From: Alkalicoccobacillus porphyridii
Lineage (GTDB): Bacteria > Bacillota > Bacilli > Bacillales > Bacillaceae_D
Direction of reading: 5' to 3'
DNA: 63,414 nt
Assembly: GCF_007293315.1 (NCBI RefSeq)
Contig: NZ_VLXZ01000017.1
Location: forward strand, 1 to 63,414
Part shown: positions 27,102 through 35,751 of the stretch, one piece after another
How the letters are laid out: the number at the start of each line of letters is the position of its first letter
How positions within the stretch are numbered: position 1 is the stretch's first letter
Notes under the pieces: model-generated
The model's input: only the letters and a program-made list of their open reading frames with translations
Database searches by the model: none
Told to the model about the DNA's origin: nothing
Made by a program: the position numbers and the translations under genes

Positions 27102-27152
27102 TTGACATCTAAAATGCATTGTTATATGGTTAGTCACATAACCAACTAACCA
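27102..27152 (+). promoter_or_regulatory. Promoter and GntR-type operator of the ABC operon
   Basis: TTGACA (27102-27107), 17-bp spacer, TATGGT (27125-27130), overlapped by a perfect inverted repeat TGGTTAGT (27127-27134)/ACTAACCA (27145-27152) with a 10-bp gap. This is the likely autorepression site of the GntR protein encoded 30 bp downstream. Confidence 0.65.
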
Positions 27153-27182
27153 TAATACTATATAAGTGGAGGTGACCACATT

Positions 27183-27551
27183 GTGCGTGTATTAGATGAT
27201 AACCGTCCGATTTTCCTACAGATTAGAGAGATGATCGAGGAAGATATTATTGAAGGAATACTTAAAGAGGGTGAAAAAGCCCCCTCTACCAACCAGCTTG
27301 TAGCTTATTACAAAATTAATCCATCTACCGTATTAAAAGGAGTGAATGAACTCGTAGATGAAGGAATTTTATTTAAGAAAAGAGGTGTTGGTATGTTTGT
27401 AGCTGAAGGTGCACGCCAGAAATTAGTGAACCAACGAAGGCAAAGTTTTAAGGACGAATATGTTTGGAAAATGATCAAAGAAGCTGAAAAGCTCGACATT
27501 ACCTTACCGGAGATAGAAGAAATGATCAGCGAATTAAAAGGGAGGAAATAG
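27183..27551 (+). CDS. GntR-family (YtrA subfamily) repressor
   Basis: 122 residues from a GTG start with GGAGGTGA 7 nt upstream. The N-terminal winged helix carries PIFLQIREMIEEDIIEG, GEKAPSTNQLVAYYKINPSTVLKG and KKRGVGMFV. The C-terminal part is only about 50 residues, the short dimerisation helices of YtrA-type GntR proteins rather than a ligand domain. These repress the ABC transporter genes they sit beside, often responding to cell-wall antibiotics. The inverted repeat in its promoter fits autoregulation. Confidence 0.92.
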   Translation: MRVLDDNRPIFLQIREMIEEDIIEGILKEGEKAPSTNQLVAYYKINPSTVLKGVNELVDEGILFKKRGVGMFVAEGARQKLVNQRRQSFKDEYVWKMIKEAEKLDITLPEIEEMISELKGRK

Positions 27552-27552
27552 C

Positions 27553-28437
27553 ATGAGAGAAACAAAAGTAACAGCAAACAATATTTCTCTTCAATATGGT
27601 GTCGATACCATTCTTAAGGATATCTCATTTGAGCTTACTGGAGATAAAATTTATGGTTTGCTTGGTAGAAATGGAGCAGGAAAAACCACTCTGCTTTCTT
27701 TACTTGCTGCTTATGACCAACCTACTTCAGGAACCTTGAACGTAAATAATCAAATTGTATTCGAACACACGGATTCTATGGAGAGCATTATATTTGTTAA
27801 AGAGGAATCCTTTGAGTATGAATATGAAAATGTAAAAAAGTGGCTGTCTGATCGAGCATTGTTTAGACCCCATTACGATGCTGATTATGCAAATTATTTA
27901 ATTAAACGGTTTAAGCTTCCGTTGGACCAAAGTGTCAATCATTTATCGCGAGGCATGCAATCAGCACTTTTAGTTGTAAATGGTCTTGCCAGTCGCTGTC
28001 CTATCACGATTTTTGATGAAGCTTATCTTGGTATGGACGCCCCTGCAAGAGAAATCTTTTATGAAGAAGTGCTAAACGATTATATGGAACACCCACGTCT
28101 GATTATCCTATCTACACATCTTATCTCTGAAATGGATAATTTATTTGAAGAGGTGTTGATTATTAAAGAGGGGTCTTTGCTTGTACATGATAGAACCGAT
28201 AATTTACTCGAGAGCGGTGTGAAGATTACTGGTCAATCAAGTAAGGTTGATTCATTTGTTTCTGGTGCCACTTTACTTAATGAGCAAACACTAGGCGATA
28301 CAAAATCCGTCATGCTATATGGAAAGCTGGATGAAACTCAGCGGCAAAAAGCGAAGGAGCTTGACCTTCAAGTGGGCACTGTTAAATTACAGGAGCTGTT
28401 TATTCACTTAACTGAGGAAGGTAGTGAACAGGTATGA
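27553..28437 (+). CDS. ABC transporter ATP-binding protein (YtrB-like)
   Basis: 294 residues: Walker A GRNGAGKTT, a divergent signature LSRGMQS in place of LSGGQ, Walker B ITIFDEAYLGMD, and H-loop STHLISEM. It starts one base after the repressor stop and overlaps the permease gene by 4 bp (ATGA), so the three are coupled. The C-terminal 80 residues resemble the regulatory extension of YtrB/CcmA-type exporters. Probable export or membrane-stress role; substrate unknown. Confidence 0.9.
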   Translation: MRETKVTANNISLQYGVDTILKDISFELTGDKIYGLLGRNGAGKTTLLSLLAAYDQPTSGTLNVNNQIVFEHTDSMESIIFVKEESFEYEYENVKKWLSDRALFRPHYDADYANYLIKRFKLPLDQSVNHLSRGMQSALLVVNGLASRCPITIFDEAYLGMDAPAREIFYEEVLNDYMEHPRLIILSTHLISEMDNLFEEVLIIKEGSLLVHDRTDNLLESGVKITGQSSKVDSFVSGATLLNEQTLGDTKSVMLYGKLDETQRQKAKELDLQVGTVKLQELFIHLTEEGSEQV

Positions 28438-29129
28438 AGAAAAAAGAACAAGTAGTCTTTAAACATATATTCAATGATTATATGACCTGGTCTATATGGT
28501 TTTTGTCAATCATGGTCCTTGTTCATATTATTTCAGTAACAGCCATTTCTTACTTCGGTATTGAATCTATATCTTGGTCAATACTCGGCACTATTTCACA
28601 AGCAGCCCCCATCTTTTTATTAATTTTAGGCATTATGAACATGGGTGGAATTCTCGCTTACTTAACCTCAAATGGAGTGACTAGGCGAGATTATTTTGTA
28701 GGCACCTCTAAAGCAGCGGTTTTTATTAGTTTTATACTCGCTGTTGTAGCCGTTTTACTTCTACTTATAGAGACTATGATATTCACTATGTTTGGATGGC
28801 AACTTATCGAGAGTATCACCGTTTCTGGTCTATTCATTACATTCATTTCCCTTGTATTAAGGTTAACACTGTTCTTTTTTATCGGTTGGCTAATTAGTGC
28901 TGGCTTTTACAAATACCCTTGGTTAATTGGCATGCTCTTTATTGTCATAGGAGTGTTTTTGGTTTCCGTTAGTGATTTTGTTTGGGGAGATCAAGGAAAT
29001 AGGACATTTGAGTTTTTACCAGAAAGAGATTTACCTATGCTAGTTGCGATTATTGTTTCATTTATTTTAATCGCAGTAACAATGTGGATTATCAGGTTAG
29101 TAACAAAGCATATTCGTGTTAAAGTGTAG
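28434..29129 (+). CDS. ABC transporter permease subunit
   Basis: 231 residues with six hydrophobic helices (IWFLSIMVLVHIISVTAIS, AAPIFLLILGIMNMGGILAYL, AAVFISFILAVVAVLLLLI, and three more). A conserved-looking loop NGVTRRDYFVGTSKA resembles ABC-2 type permeases of the YtrC/D kind. It overlaps the ATPase gene. Partner of the preceding ATPase in the membrane; substrate unknown. Confidence 0.8.
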   Translation: MKKKEQVVFKHIFNDYMTWSIWFLSIMVLVHIISVTAISYFGIESISWSILGTISQAAPIFLLILGIMNMGGILAYLTSNGVTRRDYFVGTSKAAVFISFILAVVAVLLLLIETMIFTMFGWQLIESITVSGLFITFISLVLRLTLFFFIGWLISAGFYKYPWLIGMLFIVIGVFLVSVSDFVWGDQGNRTFEFLPERDLPMLVAIIVSFILIAVTMWIIRLVTKHIRVKV

Positions 29130-29243
29130 TCAACAAGATAACAAAAAACATATCGTTCACATAGTAAGTGAAACTAGATCTTGTACTAAACCGTATATCA
29201 TAGTAACATTGAACTACATTTTGCATACTTTGGGGGAACAACG

Positions 29244-29756
29244 ATGAAAAAATATTTACTATCCACAGGATTTGCGGCGCTAATTGTGCTAAGTGCTTGC
29301 GGAACAAACGGCGATAATAATGATACTGCTGGAGATGATCCTACAGATGCACAAGAGGAAATAGATGAAGACAATCAAGAAGAGCAAGCTTCTGATACTG
29401 AAACAAATGATGAAGATCAAGCAGATGATGGGACTGAAGAAGATACGACTGACTCAACAGAATCTCCTACTTCTGATGATGGGACTGTTGAGGATCCAGA
29501 AGAAACTGATGAAACCTTCTATTCTTTAGATGAGCTTGAGCCGGTTTTCTATGTTGGAATGGACTATGGCACCTACTACGAGGAACTACAAGCATTTCCA
29601 ATTGATAAAACCATCCAAAATGAAGAAGAAGGTCAATATCTTGATCTGTTTCCAGCCAATGATGGCTATCTTGGCGTTTTAAGTTCTGAAGAAGAAGGGA
29701 TTATTAATATTCACCGATTCCAAAGCTTAGATGAAGCTGACGGTTATTTTGACTGA
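29244..29756 (+). CDS. Acidic lipoprotein of unknown function
   Basis: 170 residues. Signal peptide with lipobox LSAC (lipidation expected at the cysteine in SACGTNGD), then about 70 residues of Asp/Glu/Thr/Ser linker, then a small C-terminal domain starting FYSLDELEPVFYVGMDYGTYY. The linker probably holds the domain off the membrane. It has its own upstream region and a terminator, so it is likely independent of the ABC operon. Domain not recognised. Confidence 0.75.
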   Translation: MKKYLLSTGFAALIVLSACGTNGDNNDTAGDDPTDAQEEIDEDNQEEQASDTETNDEDQADDGTEEDTTDSTESPTSDDGTVEDPEETDETFYSLDELEPVFYVGMDYGTYYEELQAFPIDKTIQNEEEGQYLDLFPANDGYLGVLSSEEEGIINIHRFQSLDEADGYFD

Positions 29757-29764
29757 TTAATTCA

Positions 29765-29786
29765 CCACCGCACGATAATGCGGTGG
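29765..29786 (+). terminator. Terminator of the acidic lipoprotein gene
   Basis: 8-bp stem CCACCGCA/TGCGGTGG followed by TTTTTTT. Confidence 0.9.
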
Positions 29787-29858
29787 TTTTTTTATTCCAA
29801 ATAAAATATTCGCAAAGTTCACACTATGGGGTTTATACTAAGATAAGATTTAGTTAAT

Positions 29859-29888
29859 TATAATCAACTAAAAATGTAAGCGCTTTAT
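29859..29888 (+). promoter_or_regulatory. -10 element and cre/LacI-type operator before the xylonate dehydratase-like gene
   Basis: TATAAT (29859-29864) is followed 10 bp later by TGTAAGCGCTTTAT (29875-29888), close to the CcpA cre consensus TGWAANCGNTNWCA. The sequence AAAATGTAAGCGC also occurs before the pathway partner gene near 33555. Confidence 0.6.
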
Positions 29889-29904
29889 AAAGGAGGGCAT
29901 TCAA

Positions 29905-31890
29905 TTGGATTACTCGTTAGATGATTTAATGCAAACCCCGACAAATGAGATGTATCACATTAAAACTAATGCTCCAGGAGCAGATGGGAGTCTGCCGTTA
30001 ACAGATCAAATGCTTCGCCACTCGCCTAGCGGTGACTTATTTGGTCTCTCACAAAATGTAGGCATGGGCTGGAGTCCCAATCAATTACTAGGCAAGGAGG
30101 TCTTGCTTTTAAGTACTCAAGGTGGACTTAAAAGTGAAAACGGTGACCCTATTGCTCTTGGTTACCATACGGGGCACTGGGAAGTTGATTTATTAATGAA
30201 GGAAGCAGCGGATGAAGTGACAAAAGCTAAAGGGATGCCATTTGCTGCCTATGTAAGTGACCCGTGTGATGGACGCACGCAGGGTACGGATGGGATGTTT
30301 GATTCCTTCCCTTATAGGAATGATGCGGCCATTGTGTATCGACGATTAATTCGTTCCCTCCCGACTCGAAAAGCAGTCATTGGCATTGCTACCTGTGATA
30401 AAGGGCTGCCTGCAATGATGATTGCCCTTTCTGCCATGCATGAGCTACCAACTGTTATTGTTCCAGGTGGCGTCACCCTACCACCGCTTTATGGAGAGGA
30501 TGCTGGTAAGATTCAAACAATTGGCGCGCGCTACTCCAATGATGAGTTAACACTTAAAGAAGCGTCTGAGCTGGGCTGTCGAGCCTGTGCTACGTCAGGT
30601 GGAGGCTGTCAGTTTCTTGGTACGGCTGCTACAGCACAGGTTGTAGGTGAAGCTCTCGGATTATCTGTCCCCCACTCCGCCCTAGCTCCCTCTGGACAGG
30701 ACATTTGGAAGGAGATGGCGAGACAATCTGCAAGAGCGGTCATGTATATGGAGAACACCGGGTTAAAAACAAAGGATATCCTGACAGATGCTTCGATTCG
30801 TAATGCCATGGTTGTACATGCAGCATTCGGTGGCTCTACAAATTTACTACTACATATCCCTGCCATAGCCCATGCCGCTAAACTGCGCACACCAACAATC
30901 GAAGACTGGATAGAGGTTAACCGACAAACACCACGTCTTGTGAGTGTGCTCCCTAACGGTCCAGATTATCATCCGACCATTCGCGCGTACCTTGCCGGTG
31001 GTGTACCAGAGGTCATGCTCCATTTACGAGAAGCAAACCTGCTTGATCTATCGGTGTTAACAGTAACCGGTAAAACTCTAGGAGAGAATTTAGACTGGTG
31101 GGAGGATTCTGAACGGAGACAACGGATGAAGGAACGTTTGTATGAGGCAGATGGGATTAAACCGGAAGAAGTGATCATGACGCCAAAGCAAGCCAAAAAC
31201 AGAGGTATGAGTTCAACCATTACTTTTCCTGTAGGCAATATTGCACCTGAAGGTTCTATTATCAAATCCACCTCCATCGATCCTGAGGTGCTCTCAAGCG
31301 ATGGTATCTATTATCATAAAAATGCGGCAAAGATATACTCAAGTGAACGGGCTGCCATTGCCGCCATAAAAAATAATGAGGTAGAAAAAGGGGATATCAT
31401 GGTTGTTTCTGGCTGTGGTCCACTCGGCACCGGCATGGAGGAAACCTACCAGCTAACGTCTGCCCTCAAGCATTTATCCTACGGAAAGTATGTCACTCTT
31501 ATCACAGATGCCAGGTTCTCAGGCGTTTCAACAGGCGCCTGTGTTGGACATATTGGACCTGAAGGCTTGGCCGGCGGACCGATTGGTAAGCTTCGTGATG
31601 GTGATGTGATTGAGATTCGAATAGATACAAACAAGCTAGAGGGTACTCTTCACTTTTTAGGAACTGGTGATGTAGAGCTAACTCCAGAGGAAGGCGCGAA
31701 GGTTCTAAATGAGCGTGCAACAAACCCCGCTATTAAACCAGCCGAGACCCTGCCTGATGATACTCGTTTATGGGCAGCCTTGCAAAATGTTAGTGGAGGC
31801 ACCTGGAATGGCAGTGTGTACGATGTTGATCGAATTATTAAGGTATTAGAAGCTGGAGAGGCAGCACTGGCTCAGAGGAAAACGGAGTAA
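29905..31890 (+). CDS. D-xylonate dehydratase-like protein, YjhG/YagF family (IlvD/Edd superfamily)
   Basis: 661 residues from a TTG start with AGGAGGG 7 nt upstream. YjhG/YagF proteins are about 655 residues, longer than IlvD. Cysteines for a 2Fe-2S-type cluster are visible in [20 protein letters not shown] and [16 protein letters not shown]; the C-terminal blocks [33 protein letters not shown] and GGPIG are present. It would convert D-xylonate to 2-dehydro-3-deoxy-pentonate. A 2-keto-3-deoxy acid dehydratase gene lies convergently next to it with a similar operator, giving two steps of a Weimberg-type pathway. Another aldonic acid remains possible. Confidence 0.88.
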   Translation: MDYSLDDLMQTPTNEMYHIKTNAPGADGSLPLTDQMLRHSPSGDLFGLSQNVGMGWSPNQLLGKEVLLLSTQGGLKSENGDPIALGYHTGHWEVDLLMKEAADEVTKAKGMPFAAYVSDPCDGRTQGTDGMFDSFPYRNDAAIVYRRLIRSLPTRKAVIGIATCDKGLPAMMIALSAMHELPTVIVPGGVTLPPLYGEDAGKIQTIGARYSNDELTLKEASELGCRACATSGGGCQFLGTAATAQVVGEALGLSVPHSALAPSGQDIWKEMARQSARAVMYMENTGLKTKDILTDASIRNAMVVHAAFGGSTNLLLHIPAIAHAAKLRTPTIEDWIEVNRQTPRLVSVLPNGPDYHPTIRAYLAGGVPEVMLHLREANLLDLSVLTVTGKTLGENLDWWEDSERRQRMKERLYEADGIKPEEVIMTPKQAKNRGMSSTITFPVGNIAPEGSIIKSTSIDPEVLSSDGIYYHKNAAKIYSSERAAIAAIKNNEVEKGDIMVVSGCGPLGTGMEETYQLTSALKHLSYGKYVTLITDARFSGVSTGACVGHIGPEGLAGGPIGKLRDGDVIEIRIDTNKLEGTLHFLGTGDVELTPEEGAKVLNERATNPAIKPAETLPDDTRLWAALQNVSGGTWNGSVYDVDRIIKVLEAGEAALAQRKTE

Positions 31891-32034
31891 CGATGGATGT
31901 ATTTCGACTTTTTTATATTAATGAGGGTGGACAGAACTATAAAAAGACGAACAGTGCCACTACAGAATGGGCAGCTAACCACAGATTCATCCATAAAATT
32001 AGGATATCGCCACTTCGCTGTCATTCTACCCCGT

Positions 32035-32610
32035 AGAAAGGTTATCTAGACTCTGCATGTATAATCTCTCATACAATTGATACTCGCAACTAACCAATCG
32101 GACGAAAATGGAGGAAAAGAAAACCACTGAAAAAGTCATGTAAGAATGAGCCGAATGGCGCCGCTACAGGAGAACCCTACGCTTTCCGCGGGAACGGCCT
32201 CAGCCCTCGAAGTGGAAAACCACCACTTCGATGTCTTCAGACGCGTTCTGTTCCGCAGGAGTCTACGGGTTCTCCTTCCGCTAATGTTCTGACTTAAACA
32301 ATTGTAGAACTTCGTAGTCTTATAAACATCTTTTTTCAGTGACCTCTATGAAATTGTTCATTGAGATATGATGGCGGAGCCAGATTAGCTCAGGTACTCC
32401 CGCGGTAAGCGTGCCCCAATTTTCGGGAGCGACTGCCGAAGAACCCATATAACCTCCGAATTCTCCTTGTATTTATACAAGCGAAGTGTATTCCCAGAGC
32501 GGCATCCACCTTATTTTATAAATGCAAAAAGCTGAACAATGACTGGAAAGTCTCCATCATTCTTCAGCTTTTTTATTAGTTATAATACTTCTGTCCCAAC
32601 CCAACCACCA
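32035..32610 (+). repeat. Dispersed structured repeat, copy B (composite)
   Basis: In order: GGTTATCTAGACTCT edge, CGGACGAAAATGGAGG, ACTGAAAAAGTCATGTAAG, core with outer stem AGGAGAACCC (32168-32177)/GGGTTCTCCT (32267-32276), an inner CGAAGTGG/CCACTTCG hairpin, a GGTAAG-GTGCCCC stretch, and a terminator-like hairpin, then ACTTCTGTC. Copy C has the same order. The gap 31891-32629 contains no supported gene. Confidence 0.85.
32531..32568 (-). terminator. Terminator at the end of the keto-deoxy acid dehydratase gene
   Basis: Stem GCTGAA-AATGA/TCATT-TTCAGC with inner GACT/AGTC, T-runs on both strands. It can serve both convergent pathway genes; the same hairpin recurs in repeat copy C. Confidence 0.75.
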
Positions 32611-32629
32611 TTCTTTTGAAACAAACTTT

Positions 32630-33502
32630 TTATTTGTTCACATGCACGGGATTATTTAAGACGCCAATACCAGGAATCTCAATTTCAACTCGGTCATTCT
32701 CAGCAAGAGTAAATTCATTTGGTGGCACGACACAAGTTCCAGTAAGGAGAACCGTTCCGTCAAAAATATCGTTGTCTAGAGTTAAATAATGCACCAGTTC
32801 ATCTAATGTCCGTTTTAGCTGATTGACTTGTGCATCCCCTTCAAACACAAGCTCCTCCTCACGATATATCCGACAAATAATCTGAAGTTCATACGGATCA
32901 GCCACTGCTTCCTTTAATATGATTGCTGGTCCAATGGAGCATGAGTGTTTCCACACTTTTGCTTGAGGAAGATATAATGGATTCTCCCCTTCAATGTCAC
33001 GACAGCTCATATCATTGCCAGCCGTATATCCAAGAATGGTTCCTTCCTTATCAATAACCAGCCCTAATTCGGGTTCAGGGATCTGCCAATTCGAATCAGA
33101 TCGCAGGTAGACTGGATCATTTGGTCCAACGGTTCTAGCTGCCGTTGATTTAAAAAATATCTCCGGTCGTTTCGCCTCGTACACCTTGTCATAAAATGTC
33201 TCCGCATTCAACTTTCCTTCAGTCGCTTCATAGTTCCGCGCTTCCTTACTTTTTTGATAGGTGACACCAGCTGCCCATATCTCCGGTGCGTCGAGTGGTG
33301 TCGTTAGTTCAAGCTCTGCTAATGATTGCTTGATTTGGCTTTCCGTAAGCTGAGTGACCAGTTCCAATGGTGTTTTATTCTGAATACGCGCTTCTGAGAT
33401 CATTGATATAAAGTCGGTAAAAGGTAAGTCAAACGCCTCATTGTCTTTTGTCACTGCTGCTAATTGTTTTCTACTGTCTTTTTTATAACGGATAATTCTC
33501 AT
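32630..33502 (-). CDS. 2-dehydro-3-deoxy-D-arabinonate dehydratase-like (fumarylacetoacetate hydrolase family)
   Basis: 290 residues. The block APEIWAAGVTYQKSKEAR, then RPEIFFKSTAARTVGP, then the metal-site pattern IPEPELGLV with downstream NDMSCRDIEGENP, match KdaD/XylX-type members that dehydrate 2-keto-3-deoxy-pentonate to 2,5-dioxopentanoate. This follows the YjhG step. The next enzyme, 2-oxoglutarate semialdehyde dehydrogenase, is not in the window. It has its own good promoter with a cre-like site abutting the -10. Other FAH-family activities cannot be excluded from sequence alone. Confidence 0.82.
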   Translation of the reverse strand: MRIIRYKKDSRKQLAAVTKDNEAFDLPFTDFISMISEARIQNKTPLELVTQLTESQIKQSLAELELTTPLDAPEIWAAGVTYQKSKEARNYEATEGKLNAETFYDKVYEAKRPEIFFKSTAARTVGPNDPVYLRSDSNWQIPEPELGLVIDKEGTILGYTAGNDMSCRDIEGENPLYLPQAKVWKHSCSIGPAIILKEAVADPYELQIICRIYREEELVFEGDAQVNQLKRTLDELVHYLTLDNDIFDGTVLLTGTCVVPPNEFTLAENDRVEIEIPGIGVLNNPVHVNK

Positions 33503-33548
33503 AGATCCTATCCCTTCTATTTAGAGTAAATGAATTTTTATAAACATA

Positions 33549-33590
33549 TGAACGCGCTTACATTTTAATTTTTATTATCAGAATTGTCAA
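33549..33590 (-). promoter_or_regulatory. Promoter and operator of the keto-deoxy acid dehydratase gene
   Basis: Minus-strand TTGACA (33585-33590), 17-bp spacer, TAAAAT (33562-33567), then TGTAAGCGCGTTCA (33549-33562) at the start-site position. The -35 is consensus. The 13-mer AAAATGTAAGCGC is shared with the YjhG-type gene. Confidence 0.7.
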
Positions 33591-33659
33591 ACATAATGCT
33601 TGGATTTGTGCAGCCCTTATTTATGGTTAGTTTAATTAGTAGTAGGTGGGTTCCTCATG

Positions 33660-33895
33660 ATTAAAGCTCATAGAGATTTCCGCGCATATATTTCACTTTT
33701 CGAAGCATTCCATTTCTAATTTCGGTCATTTTAGTTTTTTTCGCGCAACTGCTTAGCTTTTTGAGCACATTACTTGGATAAATCGCTCATTTCAAATTTT
33801 TTCGCGCCTCGTCTATCTTTTTCCGCGCATTTTATCATCATGTTAAGCATTTTCAAAATCTTTGAGCATTCATTCTCTAATGTAGCTCATTCTAA
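33660..33895 (-). repeat. Phased array of TGCGCGAAAA/TGAGC-type words, about 20-bp period
   Basis: Words of the form (TTTT)CGCGCA, GAGCA or GCTCA end at 33670, 33686, 33707, 33728, 33747, 33767, 33789, 33808, 33829, 33849, 33868 and 33889: mostly 19-22 bp steps. On the minus strand the main word is TGCGCGAAAA, as in the array at 8541-8700. No ORF fits. Confidence 0.8.
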
Positions 33896-33908
33896 TAAAT
33901 GTTAAAAA

Positions 33909-33939
33909 CCCCAGTAAAGAGTATTTATCTTTACTGGGG
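33909..33939 (-). terminator. Terminator, possibly the original groESL terminator
   Basis: 12-bp stem CCCCAGTAAAGA/TCTTTACTGGGG, followed on the minus strand by TTTTT. It lies just beyond the left att-like repeat, where the end of the groESL transcript would have been before island insertion. Confidence 0.65.
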
Positions 33940-34012
33940 CTAAAATTGAGTTTTTCGAGATATCTTTGTGACATCTTGCAGATAAACAGCAATTTAATTG
34001 AGTCGAAACCCT

Positions 34013-34046
34013 ATTAAATCAACGTTTCTCTACATCATACTAGGCA
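34013..34046. other. Left att-like repeat (displaced groEL 3' end)
   Basis: Reads GAAACC-TATTAAATCAA-GTTTC followed by TACATCATAC-AGGCAT, in the same order and orientation as the true groEL end at 37252-37304. About 10 bp between the two blocks are missing here. A 9-bp inverted repeat TTAGGGTTT/AAACCCTAA follows at 34063-34082. Confidence 0.6.
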
Positions 34047-34163
34047 TGTTTCCATTGGTTTCTTAGGGTTTTGAAACCCTAATACCATTATTCTTACGAT
34101 AAGTCTACTTTCCACAAAAGAAAGTTTATCTTCTTAAATCAATCGTAATATTTTTTATTCCTG

Positions 34164-35222
34164 TTAGTTTTTTGTGAACTTTAAAAACCTCACATCATCA
34201 ATTTGCGTTTCGTTAGTCGGATACTGAGTGGCGTATACCAGGCTCAATCCAACAGCGCGACCACGGCGGGTGATGTCACTAAGAGCCTCACATGCAACCT
34301 TCATCTTTTTGAGGTTAGGATCCGATTCTCCAGCACTTGAGAGCTCGGCCGCTTCATCGATTACAATAAAATGCCGTGTAGGTTCGCCCATTTCTGATAC
34401 ATCTTCATACCCGTTAGATAGCATGAAATTCATTCGTTGTTCCATATGCTCTCTGATCTTCACCAGTGCTGTGTATGCTTCCTCTACATCCTTAGCAAGA
34501 GTCTTAGGCTGTCGGCACCTAGCAAAGGGAGAGAAGTCAAGACCTCCCTTTAGATCAATAAGCGTGAGCTGCAGGTGTTTAGGTTGGTTGGATATGAGTG
34601 TGCTTACGATGCTCTTCAAGAATACTGACTTCCCTTTACCCGTGGCCCCAGCTACGAGAAGATGAGGAATGTCAGCAAAGTCATGTTTAATGAGTCCGGT
34701 ACGATTATAGCCGACAGGTATCTGCCATCCTTTACAACTAGTCGCTGTCTCGTTGGTGTAAGTGAACTGATCAGGTAAAGGCTCATCGTATACCTTGATC
34801 TTCAGCACACCGTCATAGTTCATCTCAATTTCCTTGTTCACTCGCTCCGGTTCCCTTTGCCACAGCTCAATAATGTCCTTAAACCTGCGTATTGCCTTGA
34901 TGTCATTTAACGTGATCTCTCTCCTCTGCCTTCGGTTATTGAGTCCATCTTGCAGTGCTGAGAGTTGTTTCGAGAAATCTTCATACGACAAACCGAGCGG
35001 GATCCTAAACACGTATTCTTTGCCTCCTGGTATATCTCGCCTCCTCAACTGCTGTATCGTTCGGATGTTCTTGCCTTCTTTGACTGACAGCCCGCGATTC
35101 ACAAAAATGCGTTGATTCTTTTTTGCGTCACTTTTCGATGGGGAGGGCGAACCACTCTGCACAAAGTACGTGTACCCAACAACCCCAGCTGCTGCCACTG
35201 TCGTAAGCATCGATAAAATCAC
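34164..35222 (-). pseudogene. FtsK/SpoIIIE-type DNA translocase of an integrative element, C-terminally truncated
   Basis: 352 residues. An N-terminal TM segment is followed by an ATPase domain with Walker A GATGKGKSVFL, LTLIDLKGG and Walker B HFIVIDEAAE, then TRRGRAVGLSLVYATQYPTNET. Family members (YdcQ/TcpA-like coupling ATPases and plasmid FtsK proteins) continue about 100 residues further (IRQN...). Here the frame changes to unrelated QIDDVRFLKFTKN and stops, pointing to a deletion. It would have driven conjugative DNA transfer. It is divergent from the XRE repressor with a shared operator region. Probably non-functional, though the ATPase core is intact. Confidence 0.8.
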
Positions 35223-35364
35223 TCATCACACCACCTCGTATACGTAGTATGGCCCCAGATGAAAAGACATTAGATTGAGCGTACAAACCTTGATAGTAAG
35301 CCAATCATCGTGTCTTTTTGGGTGTCTGACTTAGCATACTTAATCGTATTGTGACTCGCTTGGT

Positions 35365-35408
35365 CAATATGTCACTTTTTTTCCCTCGTATAACAAAATG
35401 ACATATTG
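35365..35408. promoter_or_regulatory. Operator between divergent ftsK-like and XRE genes
   Basis: Perfect 10-bp inverted repeat CAATATGTCA (35365-35374)/TGACATATTG (35399-35408) with a 24-bp gap, in the divergent intergenic region. Likely bound by the XRE protein, whose start lies 31 bp to the right. Confidence 0.55.
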
Positions 35409-35438
35409 GACAGACTCTTTTTAAAAGGAGTGGGTTCA

Positions 35439-35654
35439 ATGTTCGGATTAGGAAAGAAGCGTTCGAGGTTCGGCAAACAACTGGATAGATCGGGTGTCGA
35501 TCAAATTCAATTAGAGAAAGAAAGTGGGTTAAGCAGAGGCACCATTTCAAATTTATGCAATGATGATAAATACTCAATAAAAGGGTCCACTGAAACTAAG
35601 GTACGAGGGGCGCTGAAGCGAATGGGATTAGATGATCGAAGATTTTTTGGTTAA
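35439..35654 (+). CDS. XRE-family helix-turn-helix regulator of the element
   Basis: 71 residues from the ATG at 35439 (AAGGAG 8 nt upstream). It begins MFGLGKKRSRFGKQLDRSG, typical of small regulators on Bacillus plasmids and integrative elements, with HTH segment IQLEKESGLSRGTISNLCND. It is divergent from the FtsK-type gene, so it probably represses or switches the transfer module. An upstream in-frame start lacks an SD. Confidence 0.82.
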   Translation: MFGLGKKRSRFGKQLDRSGVDQIQLEKESGLSRGTISNLCNDDKYSIKGSTETKVRGALKRMGLDDRRFFG

Positions 35655-35751
35655 TCTTTTGTCTAATACTGTCGAATACCTATGAAAAAAGTCTTGTTAC
35701 CTTTATAATTTGTATTTGGATTTATCACTACATAAATAAAGGGGTTTTATC

